Both the position numbers and the translations under genes were made by a program. From contig NZ_BMTT01000012.1 in NCBI RefSeq assembly GCF_014649815.1, forward strand, positions 1 through 64,000: a stretch of DNA of 64,000 nt, written 5' to 3'. Below the pieces are notes generated by a model, which searched no databases, was not told the DNA's origin, and worked only from the letters and a program-made list of their open reading frames with translations. The stretch comes from Streptomyces mutabilis (lineage in GTDB: Bacteria > Actinomycetota > Actinomycetes > Streptomycetales > Streptomycetaceae). Positions 8,378-21,578 of this stretch are shown here, piece by piece (the first letter of the stretch is position 1; each line of letters opens with the position of its first letter).

Positions 8378-9537
8378 GGGCCGTGGCCGTGGTGGGTGCT
8401 TCGCTGGCGGGTCTGTCAGCAGCGCGTTCGCTGCGGAACCAGGGCTTCGACGGGCGGCTGATCGTCGTCGGCGAGGAACCGCACCGCCCCTATGACCGGC
8501 CGCCGCTGTCCAAGGAGTTCCTGGCCGGCAAGACCGGTGAGGCCGACCTCGCGCTGGAGCGGGACGGCGAGGACCTGGCGGCCAAGTGGCTGCTCGGGGC
8601 CCGCGCCACCCGGCTCGTGAAAGAGCGGCGCGCCGTGCGCCTCGCCGACGGCAGGGAGGTGCGGGCCGACGGCATCGTCATCGCGACCGGTGCGGCCGCG
8701 CGGACGCTCCCGGACGCCGGCGGCTTGGCAGGTGTGCACACCCTGCGCACCCTCGACGACGCCCGTGCCCTGCGGGACGATCTGGCCCTGGGCGGCAGAC
8801 TCGTGGTGATCGGTGGCGGGTTCATCGGCGCGGAGGTCGCCTCCACCGCTCACGCCCTCGGGCTCGACGTAACGGTGGTCGAGGCGGCGTCCACCCCACT
8901 GGCCGGACCGCTCGGTGAGACGATGGGCGGGATCGTCTCCGCCCTCCACGCGGATCACGGCGTACGGCTGCTGTGCGGCGTGGGCGTCAAGGGTCTGATC
9001 GGTGGGACCCGGGTCGATGGAGTTGTCCTCGACGACGGCCGTACCGTCCCCGCCGACACGGTCGTCGTCGGTGTCGGGGCGCGCCCGTGTGTCGAGTGGC
9101 TGGAGGGTTCCGGCGTCGCGCTCGGCGACGGGGTGCGCTGCGGGGCAGACGGCACCACGAGCGTGCCGGGCGTCGTCGCGGTGGGTGACTGCGCCGCCTG
9201 GTACGACCCGCGGGCCGGGACGCACCGGCGTATCGAGCACTGGAGCGGTGCGCGGGAGCGGGCGGACGCGGCTGTCGCCGCCCTGCTGTCGTGGGGCGCG
9301 AAAGAACCGGGCGTGCCCCGGCCGCCTTACTTCTGGTCCGACCAGTACGGCGTGAAGATCCAGTTCGCCGGTCATGCGGCGGGCGCGGACAGCGTGACGA
9401 TCGCGGAAGGCTCCCCGCAGGACCGTGACGTCCTGGCCGTCTACCGGCGTGCCGGGCGCCCGGTAGCCGTGCTGGGCATGAACAGACCACGTCAGTTCAT
9501 GCGATGGCGCAAGCAGCTGGCCGCCCCACCGCCCTGA
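8374..9537 (+). CDS. FAD-dependent ferredoxin reductase, copy 2
   Basis: A 387-residue paralogue of the reductase at 5786-6991. The FAD motif VAVVGASLAGLSAARSL, the NAD(P)H motif LVVIGGGFIGAEVASTA, VPGVVAVGDCAAWYDP and YFWSDQYGVKIQFAG are all present. The C-terminal tail differs from copy 1 (MNRPRQFMRWRKQLA). It is expected to feed the adjacent ferredoxin. Whether the two systems serve different oxygenases or only raise dosage is unknown; only one Rieske oxygenase large subunit was found in the window. Confidence 0.92.
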   Translation: MRAVAVVGASLAGLSAARSLRNQGFDGRLIVVGEEPHRPYDRPPLSKEFLAGKTGEADLALERDGEDLAAKWLLGARATRLVKERRAVRLADGREVRADGIVIATGAAARTLPDAGGLAGVHTLRTLDDARALRDDLALGGRLVVIGGGFIGAEVASTAHALGLDVTVVEAASTPLAGPLGETMGGIVSALHADHGVRLLCGVGVKGLIGGTRVDGVVLDDGRTVPADTVVVGVGARPCVEWLEGSGVALGDGVRCGADGTTSVPGVVAVGDCAAWYDPRAGTHRRIEHWSGARERADAAVAALLSWGAKEPGVPRPPYFWSDQYGVKIQFAGHAAGADSVTIAEGSPQDRDVLAVYRRAGRPVAVLGMNRPRQFMRWRKQLAAPPP

Positions 9538-9590
9538 CATGCCGACCGGCCTGCCCCGCCGTTGCCGCGGTGACCTCGGTCCGCGCCGTC

Positions 9591-10388
9591 TCAGCCCAGG
9601 TAACCCATGCGGTGACTGACCTCCTCGGCGCCCTTGACCAACACCGGGGCGAGTTCGTGGATGCGCTCCTCGGTGAGCCGGTAGGCGGGTCCGGAGGCGC
9701 TCAGCGCCGCGATGACCTTCCCCTCCCGGTCGCGGACCGGCGCGGCCATGGCGTGCAGGCCCTCCTCGAACTCCTCCAGGCTCCAGGAGTAACCGCGCTC
9801 CCGGGCCACGGTGAGGTCCTTCTCGAGCTTCGTCTTCGTCGACAGGGTGCGCGGGGTCACCTTGTTCAGGCCGACCTCCGACAGCAGCACGGCGCGCTCC
9901 TCGCGGGGCATGTGGGCCAGCAGGATCTTGCCGCTGGAGGTCGCGTGCAACGGGGTCAGCTGGCCGACCCAGTTGTGCGCGGTGACGGCGCCGGGGCCGC
10001 GCACCTGGTAGAGGTTGATCGCGTAGTGCTCTTGCATCACGGCGATGTTGACGGTCTCACCGATCTCCTCGGCGAGACGCTCGCAGACCGAGCGGCTCTG
10101 CTGGGTGATGTCGATCCGGCCGGTGACCGCACCGGCGAGGCGCACGAGACCGAAGCCGAGGCGGTACTTGCCGCGCTCACCCGCCTGCTCCACCAGGCCC
10201 CGTGCCTCCAAGGCGCCGAGCAGTCGGAACGCGGTGGACTTGTGTACGTCGATCTCGGCGGCCACCTCGCTGACTCCGGCCTCACCCCGCTGGGCCAGGA
10301 TCTCCAGCACGGTGATGGCGCGATCGACGGACTGCACGCCGCCGGCCGGAGAACTGGTGGTTTCGTATTCCGGACTGAAGTTGCTCAT
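9591..10388 (-). CDS. IclR-family transcriptional regulator of the C1 island
   Basis: A 265-residue IclR protein: an N-terminal winged helix (VQSVDRAITVLEILAQRGEAGVSEVA, with recognition region HKSTAFRLLGALEARGLVEQ) and a C-terminal effector-binding domain (GYSWSLEEFEEGLHAMAAPV and ALSASGPAYRLTEERI). The ATG at 10388 is chosen because the winged helix starts soon after it; upstream in-frame codons lie in the divergent promoter. It is transcribed away from the metF-like gene. The six GTTGCG-type operators around it make it the obvious candidate regulator, and betaine, dimethylglycine or sarcosine the obvious effectors; both are inference. Confidence 0.88.
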   Translation of the reverse strand: MSNFSPEYETTSSPAGGVQSVDRAITVLEILAQRGEAGVSEVAAEIDVHKSTAFRLLGALEARGLVEQAGERGKYRLGFGLVRLAGAVTGRIDITQQSRSVCERLAEEIGETVNIAVMQEHYAINLYQVRGPGAVTAHNWVGQLTPLHATSSGKILLAHMPREERAVLLSEVGLNKVTPRTLSTKTKLEKDLTVARERGYSWSLEEFEEGLHAMAAPVRDREGKVIAALSASGPAYRLTEERIHELAPVLVKGAEEVSHRMGYLG

Positions 10389-10518
10389 GGCGAAACTATA
10401 CGCCCGGTAAACATGGCGGACAGAGGTGTGCGTCGAGGGCCGGCGCGGATGCATGAGCGTGCGCAACTCGATGCATACGGTGAGGGCTCCCCTCGCCCGG
10501 ATCGCGAAGGAAGGTGCG
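10389..10518. promoter_or_regulatory. Divergent promoter region between iclR and the metF-like gene
   Basis: No conserved -35/operator block like those elsewhere is complete here. On the minus strand GGGCGTATAGTTTCGCC (about 10388-10404) resembles the left part of the mscR operator (GCGTATAGTGGTTCG), and GTGCGCAACTCGATGCATAC occurs on the plus strand near 10459-10478. These may be weaker regulator sites for autoregulation. Confidence 0.35.
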
Positions 10519-14000
<3,482 letters not shown>

Positions 14001-14038
14001 CGCACAGGGCCGACGTACGAGGAAGAGGAGCACTGCCG

Positions 14039-14899
14039 GTGAACGCACAGCTGCTCGACGGCAAGGCGACCGCCGCCGCCGTCCGCCGCGAACTCGCCGA
14101 ACGGGTGGCCAAGCTGACCGCCACCGCCGGCCGCCCGCCCGGGCTCGGCACCGTCCTGGTCGGTGACGACCCCGGCAGCCGCGCCTACGTGGCGGGAAAG
14201 CACCGGGACTGCGCGCAGGTGGGCATCGCCTCCCTGCGCCGTGAACTGCCCGCCGACGCCACCCAGCGGCAGGTCGAGGAGATGGTCGACGAACTGAACG
14301 CCGATCCGGCCTGCACCGGCTACATCGTTCAGCTCCCCCTCCCACGCCACCTGGACGCGAACGCGGTCCTGGAGCGCATGGACCCGGCCAAGGACGCCGA
14401 CGGCCTGCACCCCGTCAACCTCGGCAGGCTCGTCCTCGGCATCGACGCCCCGCTGCCCTGCACACCGCGCGGCATCGTCGAACTGCTCCGCCGCCACGAC
14501 GTGCCGCTCGCGGGAGCGCGGGTGTGTGTGGTCGGACGGGGCATCACGGTCGGGCGGCCCATCGGACTACTGCTCACCCGCAGGTCGGAGAACGCCACCG
14601 TGACCCTGTGCCACACCGGCACCAAGGGGCTGGCCTGGCACGTGCGCGAGGCGGACGTCGTCGTCGCCGCGGCCGGCTCGCCCGGCCTGATCACCAAGGA
14701 CATGCTGCGCCCCGGCGCGGCCGTCCTGGACGTCGGCATCACCCGCACCGGACAGGGGCTGGTCGGAGACGTCCACCCGGAGGCGGCCACGGTCGCCGGG
14801 TGGCTGGCGCCGATGCCCGGTGGGGTGGGGCCCATGACCCGAGCCATGTTGCTCGCCAATGTCGTCGAGGCAGCCGAGAGGAACCTGAGCACCGTATGA
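14039..14899 (+). CDS. folD: Bifunctional methylene-THF dehydrogenase/cyclohydrolase
   Basis: A 286-residue FolD with [20 protein letters not shown] near the N-terminus, [12 protein letters not shown] and [17 protein letters not shown] in the middle, and the NADP site [20 protein letters not shown]. It ends with [21 protein letters not shown]. It converts 5,10-methylene-THF to 10-formyl-THF. The GTG at 14039 is favoured by GAGGAAGAGGAG upstream and by family alignment. The context, directly after the dimethylglycine dehydrogenase and overlapping glyA by 4 bp, suggests a dedicated copy that clears the methylene-THF produced by demethylation. Confidence 0.95.
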   Translation: MNAQLLDGKATAAAVRRELAERVAKLTATAGRPPGLGTVLVGDDPGSRAYVAGKHRDCAQVGIASLRRELPADATQRQVEEMVDELNADPACTGYIVQLPLPRHLDANAVLERMDPAKDADGLHPVNLGRLVLGIDAPLPCTPRGIVELLRRHDVPLAGARVCVVGRGITVGRPIGLLLTRRSENATVTLCHTGTKGLAWHVREADVVVAAAGSPGLITKDMLRPGAAVLDVGITRTGQGLVGDVHPEAATVAGWLAPMPGGVGPMTRAMLLANVVEAAERNLSTV

Positions 14900-16185
14900 A
14901 CGCGCTGAACACCCCCTTGGCGGAGCTGGACCCCCAGGTCCACGCCGCGCTCCGCGCCGAACTCCACCGCCAGCAGTCCACCCTCGAGATGATCGCCTCG
15001 GAGAACTTCGCATCCACCGCCGTGATGGAGGCCCAGGGGTCGGTGGCGACCAACAAGTACGCCGAGGGCTACCCCGGCCGCCGCTACTACGGCGGCTGCG
15101 AGCACGTCGATGTCACCGAGCAGCTGGCCATCGAGCGGGTGAAGTCCCTCTTCGGCGCGGGCTTCGCCAATGTGCAGCCGCACTCGGGTGCCCAGGCGAA
15201 CACCGCCGTCTTCTTCGCCCTGCTCCAGCCCGGGGACACCGTCCTCGGCCTCGACCTCGCGCACGGCGGGCACCTCACCCACGGCATGCGCATCAACTAC
15301 AGCGGCAAGATGCTCGACGTCGTGCCGTACCACGTCTCCGAGGCCGACAACCTCGTCGACATGGACGAGGTCGAACGCCTCGCCAAGGAACACCGCCCCA
15401 AGATGATCATCGCGGGCTGGTCGGCCTACTCGCGGCAGCTGGACTTCGCGGCCTTCCGCAGGATCGCCGACGAGGTGGGGGCGCTGCTGATGGTCGACAT
15501 GGCGCACTTCGCGGGCCTGGTGGCCGCCGGACTGCATCCCAACCCCGTGCCGCACGCGCACGTCACGACCACGACGACGCACAAGACCCTCGGCGGGCCT
15601 CGCGGCGGAGTCGTCCTCACCGACGACCCCGACCTCGCGAAGAAGATCAACTCGGCGGTGTTCCCCGGCATGCAGGGCGGGCCGCTGGAGCATGTCATCG
15701 CCGCCAAGGCGGTCGCGTTCAAGATGGCCGCGTCCGACGAGTTCGCCGAACGCCAGGCCCGGACCCTCGCGGGCGCCCGCATCCTGGCCGAGCGGCTCAC
15801 CCGGCCGGACACGGCGGCCGCCGGAGTGCGGGTCCTCACCGGCGGCACCGACGTGCACCTGGTCCTGGTCGACCTGCGCGACTCCGAACTCGACGGCAGG
15901 CACGCCGAGGACCTCCTTCACGAGATCGGCATCACGGTCAACCGCAACGCCGTGCCCTTCGACCCCCGGCCGCCCATGGTGACGTCGGGGCTGCGTATCG
16001 GCACCCCCGCGCTGGCCACCCGCGGCTTCGGCGACGAGGACTTCGCCGAGGTAGCCGACGTCATCGCCCGGGCGCTCCAGCCCGAGCCCGACATCGCGGC
16101 ACTGCGTGCCCGCACCGAGGCGCTGGCCGCCGAACACCCGCTCTACCCGCACCTTTCCGAAGCAGAAGCCGGAGACGCCCGATGA
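14896..16185 (+). CDS. glyA: Serine hydroxymethyltransferase
   Basis: A 429-residue PLP enzyme. It has [43 protein letters not shown], the PLP-lysine motif [14 protein letters not shown] and [14 protein letters not shown]. It joins glycine with methylene-THF to make serine, which the sdaA product can convert to pyruvate. It lies between folD and soxB with 4-bp overlaps on both sides, so its supply is tied to sarcosine oxidation. It is the same size as housekeeping GlyA and is probably a second, catabolic copy. Confidence 0.96.
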   Translation: MNALNTPLAELDPQVHAALRAELHRQQSTLEMIASENFASTAVMEAQGSVATNKYAEGYPGRRYYGGCEHVDVTEQLAIERVKSLFGAGFANVQPHSGAQANTAVFFALLQPGDTVLGLDLAHGGHLTHGMRINYSGKMLDVVPYHVSEADNLVDMDEVERLAKEHRPKMIIAGWSAYSRQLDFAAFRRIADEVGALLMVDMAHFAGLVAAGLHPNPVPHAHVTTTTTHKTLGGPRGGVVLTDDPDLAKKINSAVFPGMQGGPLEHVIAAKAVAFKMAASDEFAERQARTLAGARILAERLTRPDTAAAGVRVLTGGTDVHLVLVDLRDSELDGRHAEDLLHEIGITVNRNAVPFDPRPPMVTSGLRIGTPALATRGFGDEDFAEVADVIARALQPEPDIAALRARTEALAAEHPLYPHLSEAEAGDAR

Positions 16186-17414
16186 GTCCCCGAACCCCCG
16201 GCGCCGACCTCCCGGACCACCCCGACTGGCTGTGGCGTACGCCCGAGCCCAAGCGGTCGTACGACGTGATCATCGTCGGCGGCGGTGGCCACGGCCTGGC
16301 GACCGCCCACTACCTGGCGAAGAACCACGGCATCACAGACGTCGCCGTACTGGAGAAGGGCTGGCTCGCGGGCGGCAACATGGCCCGCAACACCACCATC
16401 ATCCGGTCCAACTACCTGTGGGACGAGAGCGCCGGCATCTACGAGCACGCGCTCAAGCTGTGGGAAGGGCTGGAGGACGAGCTCGACTACCCCATCCTGT
16501 TCTCGCAGCGCGGCGTGCTGAACCTCGCGCACAGCCTCCAGGACGTGCGCGACAGCGTCCGCCGCGTCGAGGCGAACCGGCTCAACGGCGTGGACGCCGA
16601 ATGGCTGGACGCCCGGCAGGTCCAGGAGGTCTGCCCGATCGTCAACATCTCCGAGGACGTCCGCTACCCGGTGCTGGGCGCCACCTACCAGCCGCGCGCC
16701 GGCATCGCCAAGCACGACTACGTCGCCTGGGGCTTCGCCCGCTCCGCCGACGCGGCCGGGATCGACATCGTCCAGAACTGCGAGGTCACCGGCATCGACG
16801 TGGTCGACGGCAGGGCCGTCGGAGTACAGACCACGCTCGGCCCGATCGCGGCGGGGAAGGTCGCGCTGTGCTCGGCCGGACACACCTCCGTGCTCGCCGC
16901 GATGGCCGGCATCGACCTGCCCGTCCAGAGCCACCCGCTGCAGGCGCTGGTCTCCGAACTCCTCGAACCGGTGCACCCGACCGTCGTCATGTCCAACGCG
17001 GTCCACGTGTACGTCAGCCAGGCGCACAAGGGCGAGCTGGTGATGGGCGCCGGCATCGACGCGTACAACGCCTACACCCAGCGCGGCGCCTTCCACATCA
17101 TCGAAGAGCAGATGTCGGCCGCCCTGGAGCTCTTCCCCGTCTTCGCCCGCGCCCATGTGCTGCGGACCTGGGGCGGCATCGTCGACGTCAGCCCCGACGC
17201 CTCACCGATCGTCGGGCTCAGTCCCGTCGACGACCTCTACCTCAACTGCGGCTGGGGCACCGGCGGCTTCAAGGCCACCCCGGGCCTCGGCTGGGTCCTG
17301 GCCCACACCATCGCCCACGACAGCCCCCACCCGCTCAACGCACCCTTCTCGCTCGACCGTTTCACCACCGGCGCGCTCGTCGACGAGCACGGCGCGGCCG
17401 CGGTAGCCCACTAG
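16182..17414 (+). CDS. soxB: Sarcosine oxidase beta subunit
   Basis: A 410-residue FAD subunit of heterotetrameric sarcosine oxidase. The dinucleotide motif is [20 protein letters not shown], followed by [20 protein letters not shown], a signature of SoxB. The C-terminal part has [20 protein letters not shown]. This subunit carries the noncovalent FAD and shares the covalent FMN with alpha, where sarcosine is oxidised. It overlaps glyA by 4 bp and is 12 nt from the next gene. Confidence 0.96.
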   Translation: MSPRTPGADLPDHPDWLWRTPEPKRSYDVIIVGGGGHGLATAHYLAKNHGITDVAVLEKGWLAGGNMARNTTIIRSNYLWDESAGIYEHALKLWEGLEDELDYPILFSQRGVLNLAHSLQDVRDSVRRVEANRLNGVDAEWLDARQVQEVCPIVNISEDVRYPVLGATYQPRAGIAKHDYVAWGFARSADAAGIDIVQNCEVTGIDVVDGRAVGVQTTLGPIAAGKVALCSAGHTSVLAAMAGIDLPVQSHPLQALVSELLEPVHPTVVMSNAVHVYVSQAHKGELVMGAGIDAYNAYTQRGAFHIIEEQMSAALELFPVFARAHVLRTWGGIVDVSPDASPIVGLSPVDDLYLNCGWGTGGFKATPGLGWVLAHTIAHDSPHPLNAPFSLDRFTTGALVDEHGAAAVAH

Positions 17415-17426
17415 GGAGCCGAACCC

Positions 17427-20400
17427 ATGCTTCTCATCCCATGCCCCTGGTGCGGGCCCCGTGACGAGGCCGAGTTCCACTACGGCGGCCAGGCGCACGT
17501 CCCCTACCCCGAGGACCCCGCGGCCCTGACCGACGAGGAGTGGGCGCGCTACCTCTTCTTCCGCGACAACCCCAAGGGCCCGTTCGCCGAACGCTGGAGC
17601 CACGCGGCCGGCTGCCGCCGCTGGTTCAACGCGGTCCGGGACACGGCGACGAACGAGGTCCTGACGGTCTACCGCCCCGGTGAGGACCGCCCGGCGACGA
17701 CCGAACGGCGCCGCGTGGCCGACGGGCCGCTCGGAGTGACGTCCGCCCCGCGCCCGGTGACTTCTCAGGCCGGTGCGGCCCGTCCGGACTCCGAGGAGGG
17801 GGCCCCTCCAGGGCCGAAGCGGGGGGCCGTCGGCGCGGCCCTCGGCGCAGCGGAAGGGGCTGAGTCCCTCCCGGCCGGGACGGGCACGGGCGCCGGTGGC
17901 GCGGAATTCTCCGGCGGCTCCGCCGCGGGCCAGCCGTTCCGTCACCCCACCCGCGGCCGGATCCGCCGCGACCAGCCGCTCACCTTCACCTTCGACGGCA
18001 TCGAATACCAGGGCTACCGAGGCGACACCCTCGCCTCCGCACTTCTCGCCAACGGAGTGATCCGGGCCGGCACGAGCATCAAGCTCGGCCGCCCGCGCGG
18101 CATCTTCTCCGCGGGGGTCGAGGAACCCAACGCCCTCGTCCAGATCGAGGCCCCCTTCCCCGAGCCGATGCTCCCCGCGACGACGGTCGAGCTGTACGAG
18201 GGCCTGGTGGCCACCAGTCTGCCCGGCCAGGGCCGCCTCGCCGCCGAACCGGACCCGGCCCGCTACGACGCGGTACACGCCCACTGCGACCTGCTGGTCG
18301 TAGGAGCGGGTCCGGCCGGTCTGGCAGCGGCCGCGGCGGCCGCGAGCAGCGGGGCCCGCGTCATCGTCGCCGACGACCGGCCCGAACCGGGCGGCAGCCT
18401 GCTGGGCACGGGCGAACTGCTCGACTGGGTGGCCGAGACCGGGCAGAAGCTCGCTGCCGCACCCGAAGTGCGAGTGCTGCGCCGGACGACCGTGTTCGGC
18501 CACTACGACGACAACCACCTGCTGGCCGTCGAACGCCGCACCAACCACCTCGGCGCACAGGCCCCCGAGCATGTCTCCCGCGAGCGCGTCTGGCGCATCC
18601 GCGCCCGGCACGTCGTCCTGGCCACCGGGGCGCACGAGCGCTCACTGGCCTTCGCCGACAACGACCGCCCCGGCGTGATGCTGGCGGCGTCGGCCCGCGC
18701 ACACGTCAACCGCCACGGCGTCCTGCCCGGCCGCCACGCCGTCGTCTTCACCACCAACGACAGCGCCTACGCCGCCGCCGTCGACCTCGCCGAGGCGGGC
18801 GTGGAGATCGCGGCGATCGTCGACACCCGGTCCGAACCGGGCCGGTGGGCGGACCGCGCCAGGGCAGCCGGGATCGAGGTGCTGCCCGGACACTCCGTCA
18901 TCGGCACGGAGGGCGGAGAGCGGCTCACCGCCGTGACCGTCGCCCCGTACGGGGAGTCCGCGCCACGCAGGGAGTTCGCGGTGGACCTGCTGCTGGTCTC
19001 CGGCGGCTGGAACCCCGTGGCACACCTGTTCAGCCAGGCGGGCGGCAAGCTGCGCTACGACGACACGCTCGGTTCCTTCGTCCCCGGCACCTGCCGCCAG
19101 GCCGTCGAGGCGGCCGGCGGCGCGAACGGCACCCTGGACCTCGCCGGGGCACTCGCCGAGGGCGCCGCGGCGGGCGCCCGCGCGATCGAGGCCGCGGGCT
19201 ACACCGCCGCGGAGCTCCGCCTGCCCGACGTGACCGCCGTGCCGCCGTCACCGCCCATGCACGTCTTCCTCGTCCCCGGCGAGGCCGGCGCGCCCCGCTT
19301 CGTCGACCTCCAGCGCGACGTCACGGTCGACGACCTGGCCCGCGCGACCCGCGCGGGTCTGCGCTCGGTGGAGCACACCAAGCGCTACACCACGGCAGGC
19401 ACCGCCAACGATCAGGGAAAGACCTCCGGTGTGCTGTCCAGCGGCATCGTCGCCGAACTGCTCGGCGTGGACATCTCCGCCCTCGGCACCACCACGTTCC
19501 GGCCGCCCTACACGCCGGTCTCCTTCGCCGCCCTCGCCGGTCGTGACCGGGGCCGGCTGCTCGACCCCGTCCGGGTCACGGCGCTGCACCAGTGGCACGT
19601 CGACCACGGCGCTCTGTTCGAGAACGTCGGGCAGTGGAAGCGGCCCTGGTACTACCCCCAGGGTGGTGAGGACATGGACGCGGCTGTGTTGCGCGAGTGC
19701 CGGGCGGCCCGGGAGGGCGTGGCGTTCATGGACGCGTCCACGCTCGGGAAGATCGAGGTGCAGGGCCCGGACGCGGGCGTGTTCCTGGACCGCCTGTACA
19801 CCAACATGATGAGCACCCTGAAGGTCGGCATGATCCGCTACGGCGTGATGTGCCGTCCGGACGGGATGGTCTTCGACGACGGCACCGTCATCCGCCTGGC
19901 ACCGGACCGCTTCCTGGCCACCACGACCACGGGCAACGCCGCGGCCGTGCTGGACTGGATGGAGGAGTGGCTGCAGACGGAATGGCCGGAACTGCGCGTG
20001 CACTGCACCTCGGTGACCGAGCAGTGGGCCACGGTGGCCCTCGTCGGCCCGCGCTCCCGGGAGGTGCTGGCCGAACTCGCGCCGACGCTGGCGGTGGACA
20101 ACGACAGTTTCCCGTTCATGGCGTGGCGGGACACGACGGTCGCCGGCATCGAGGCGCGAGTGTGCCGGATCAGCTTCTCGGGCGAACTGGCCTACGAGAT
20201 CAACGTGTCGCCGTGGGAGGCGCCGGCACTCTGGGAAGCGCTGTACGAGGCGGGGCGACCGCACGGCATCACCCCGTACGGCACGGAGACGATGCACGTC
20301 CTGCGGGCGGAGAAGGGCTACCCGATCGTCGGCCAGGACACCGACGGCACGGTGACGCCGCAGGACCTCGGCATGAGCTGGGTGGTCTCCAAGAAGAAGC

Positions 20401-20744
20401 CGGACTTCGTCGGCAAGCGTTCCTTCGCCCGTGCCGACACCGTCCGCCCCGACCGCAAGCACCTGGTCGGCCTGCTGCCCGAGGACCCCGGGACCCTGCT
20501 CCCCGAGGGGACGCACCTGGTCACCGACAGTGTGCTGCCCGCGCCGCCCGTACCGATGCTCGGCCACGTCACCTCCAGCTACCGCAGCGCGGCGCTCGGC
20601 CGGACCTTCGCGCTCGCCCTGGTCAAGGGCGGCCGCGACCGCGTCGGAGAGCGGCTCTACGCCCCCGTCGGCGACCGGATGGTCCCCGTGACCGTCGCCG
20701 GCCCCGTCCTCTACGACCCCGAGGGAGCCCGCCGCGATGGCTGA
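17427..20744 (+). CDS. soxDA: Sarcosine oxidase delta-alpha fusion
   Basis: One 1105-residue frame. Residues 1-90 are a complete SoxD: CPWC with Cys6 and Cys9, and SHAAGC with His59 and Cys63, the zinc site of the delta subunit. Residues ~91-168 are a low-complexity Ala/Gly/Pro-rich linker. From ~169 the SoxA alpha subunit begins (HPTRGRIRRDQPLTFTFDG), with the NAD-binding motif LLVVGAGPAGLAAAAAAASS near 275-315 and a C-terminal GcvT-like folate domain (GKIEVQGPDAGVFLDRLYTN, RAEKGYPIVGQD). In most organisms soxD and soxA are separate overlapping genes. No stop or frameshift interrupts the linker, so fusion looks real. Confidence 0.9.
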   Translation: MLLIPCPWCGPRDEAEFHYGGQAHVPYPEDPAALTDEEWARYLFFRDNPKGPFAERWSHAAGCRRWFNAVRDTATNEVLTVYRPGEDRPATTERRRVADGPLGVTSAPRPVTSQAGAARPDSEEGAPPGPKRGAVGAALGAAEGAESLPAGTGTGAGGAEFSGGSAAGQPFRHPTRGRIRRDQPLTFTFDGIEYQGYRGDTLASALLANGVIRAGTSIKLGRPRGIFSAGVEEPNALVQIEAPFPEPMLPATTVELYEGLVATSLPGQGRLAAEPDPARYDAVHAHCDLLVVGAGPAGLAAAAAAASSGARVIVADDRPEPGGSLLGTGELLDWVAETGQKLAAAPEVRVLRRTTVFGHYDDNHLLAVERRTNHLGAQAPEHVSRERVWRIRARHVVLATGAHERSLAFADNDRPGVMLAASARAHVNRHGVLPGRHAVVFTTNDSAYAAAVDLAEAGVEIAAIVDTRSEPGRWADRARAAGIEVLPGHSVIGTEGGERLTAVTVAPYGESAPRREFAVDLLLVSGGWNPVAHLFSQAGGKLRYDDTLGSFVPGTCRQAVEAAGGANGTLDLAGALAEGAAAGARAIEAAGYTAAELRLPDVTAVPPSPPMHVFLVPGEAGAPRFVDLQRDVTVDDLARATRAGLRSVEHTKRYTTAGTANDQGKTSGVLSSGIVAELLGVDISALGTTTFRPPYTPVSFAALAGRDRGRLLDPVRVTALHQWHVDHGALFENVGQWKRPWYYPQGGEDMDAAVLRECRAAREGVAFMDASTLGKIEVQGPDAGVFLDRLYTNMMSTLKVGMIRYGVMCRPDGMVFDDGTVIRLAPDRFLATTTTGNAAAVLDWMEEWLQTEWPELRVHCTSVTEQWATVALVGPRSREVLAELAPTLAVDNDSFPFMAWRDTTVAGIEARVCRISFSGELAYEINVSPWEAPALWEALYEAGRPHGITPYGTETMHVLRAEKGYPIVGQDTDGTVTPQDLGMSWVVSKKKPDFVGKRSFARADTVRPDRKHLVGLLPEDPGTLLPEGTHLVTDSVLPAPPVPMLGHVTSSYRSAALGRTFALALVKGGRDRVGERLYAPVGDRMVPVTVAGPVLYDPEGARRDG

Positions 20745-21342
20745 CGCCGTACCTCCCGTCCCGCGCCGCAGTCCCCTGGCGCACATGGCGGACCGCCTGG
20801 CCTGCGTCGGCAGGGACACGGGCGGAGCCCTGGAAGTCGCCGAAGTGCCGATGCTCGCCCAGATCAGCGTGCGGCTCGATCCGAAGGGGGCGGCAGCGGA
20901 CGCCGTCGGGCTGGTGCTCGGCCTGCGACTGCCCGTCGAACCCGACACGGCCGTACACGCCGGGAACCTGACCGCTCTGTGGCTCGGTCCCGACGAGTGG
21001 CTGGTGCTCGGGCCGCCGGGCAGCCGGCAGGACCTGGAGAGCCGCATCCGGGAGGCCGGCGGTGACGAGTTCGTGTCCGTCGTCGACGTCTCCGCCCAGC
21101 GGACCACCCTCCTCGTCGCCGGACCACGTGCCCGCGACCTGCTGGCCCACGGCTGCTCGCTGGATCTGCACCCGCTTGCCTTTCCGGCCGGGCGCTGCGC
21201 CCAGACCACCCTGGCGCGCGCGCAGGTCGTGCTGGTCGCGCCGGACGGCCCCGGGGCCGGGTTCCGGGTGCTGGTCCGGTCGTCCTTCGCCGGCTACCTG
21301 ACGGACTGGCTGCTGGACGCGTCCACGGAATGGAGGGCCTGA
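20737..21342 (+). CDS. soxG: Sarcosine oxidase gamma subunit
   Basis: A 201-residue SoxG: RRSPLAHMADRLA at the start, LWLGPDEWLVLGPPGS in the centre, VVDVSAQRTTLLVAGPRARD and a C-terminal VLVRSSFAGYLTDWLLDA. Gamma is the GcvT-like scaffold subunit that packs on alpha. The gene overlaps the soxDA stop by 8 bp, completing the sox operon. A paralogue lies at 22735-23358. Confidence 0.93.
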   Translation: MADAVPPVPRRSPLAHMADRLACVGRDTGGALEVAEVPMLAQISVRLDPKGAAADAVGLVLGLRLPVEPDTAVHAGNLTALWLGPDEWLVLGPPGSRQDLESRIREAGGDEFVSVVDVSAQRTTLLVAGPRARDLLAHGCSLDLHPLAFPAGRCAQTTLARAQVVLVAPDGPGAGFRVLVRSSFAGYLTDWLLDASTEWRA

Positions 21343-21517
21343 GGCCGGACACGCACCCCCCCCGGCCGCGCGGTCGACGAGAGGCCCGGCTTCTCACCGC
21401 CGGCCGCGCCCGTCCCGGTGGACCGCTGTGGCTCGACGCGGACCACCGGGACGGTTGTCGTCGCCGTTCGTGGCCGCTTTCCCACCCCCGGCCGCCTGCT
21501 CCCCTCCGTCCGTGCAG

Positions 21518-21557
21518 CACACGGAAGGCCGCCGGATGTGCGGCGGCCTTCCGTGTG
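21518..21557. terminator. Bidirectional hairpin terminator between soxG and purU
   Basis: A perfect 16-bp stem (CACACGGAAGGCCGCC with GGCGGCCTTCCGTGTG) and 8-nt loop between convergent genes. On the plus strand it is followed by GTGTTCCT. The rest of 21343-21578 shows no gene. Confidence 0.88.
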
Positions 21558-21578
21558 TGTTCCTCCGGTAGCGGTCGT

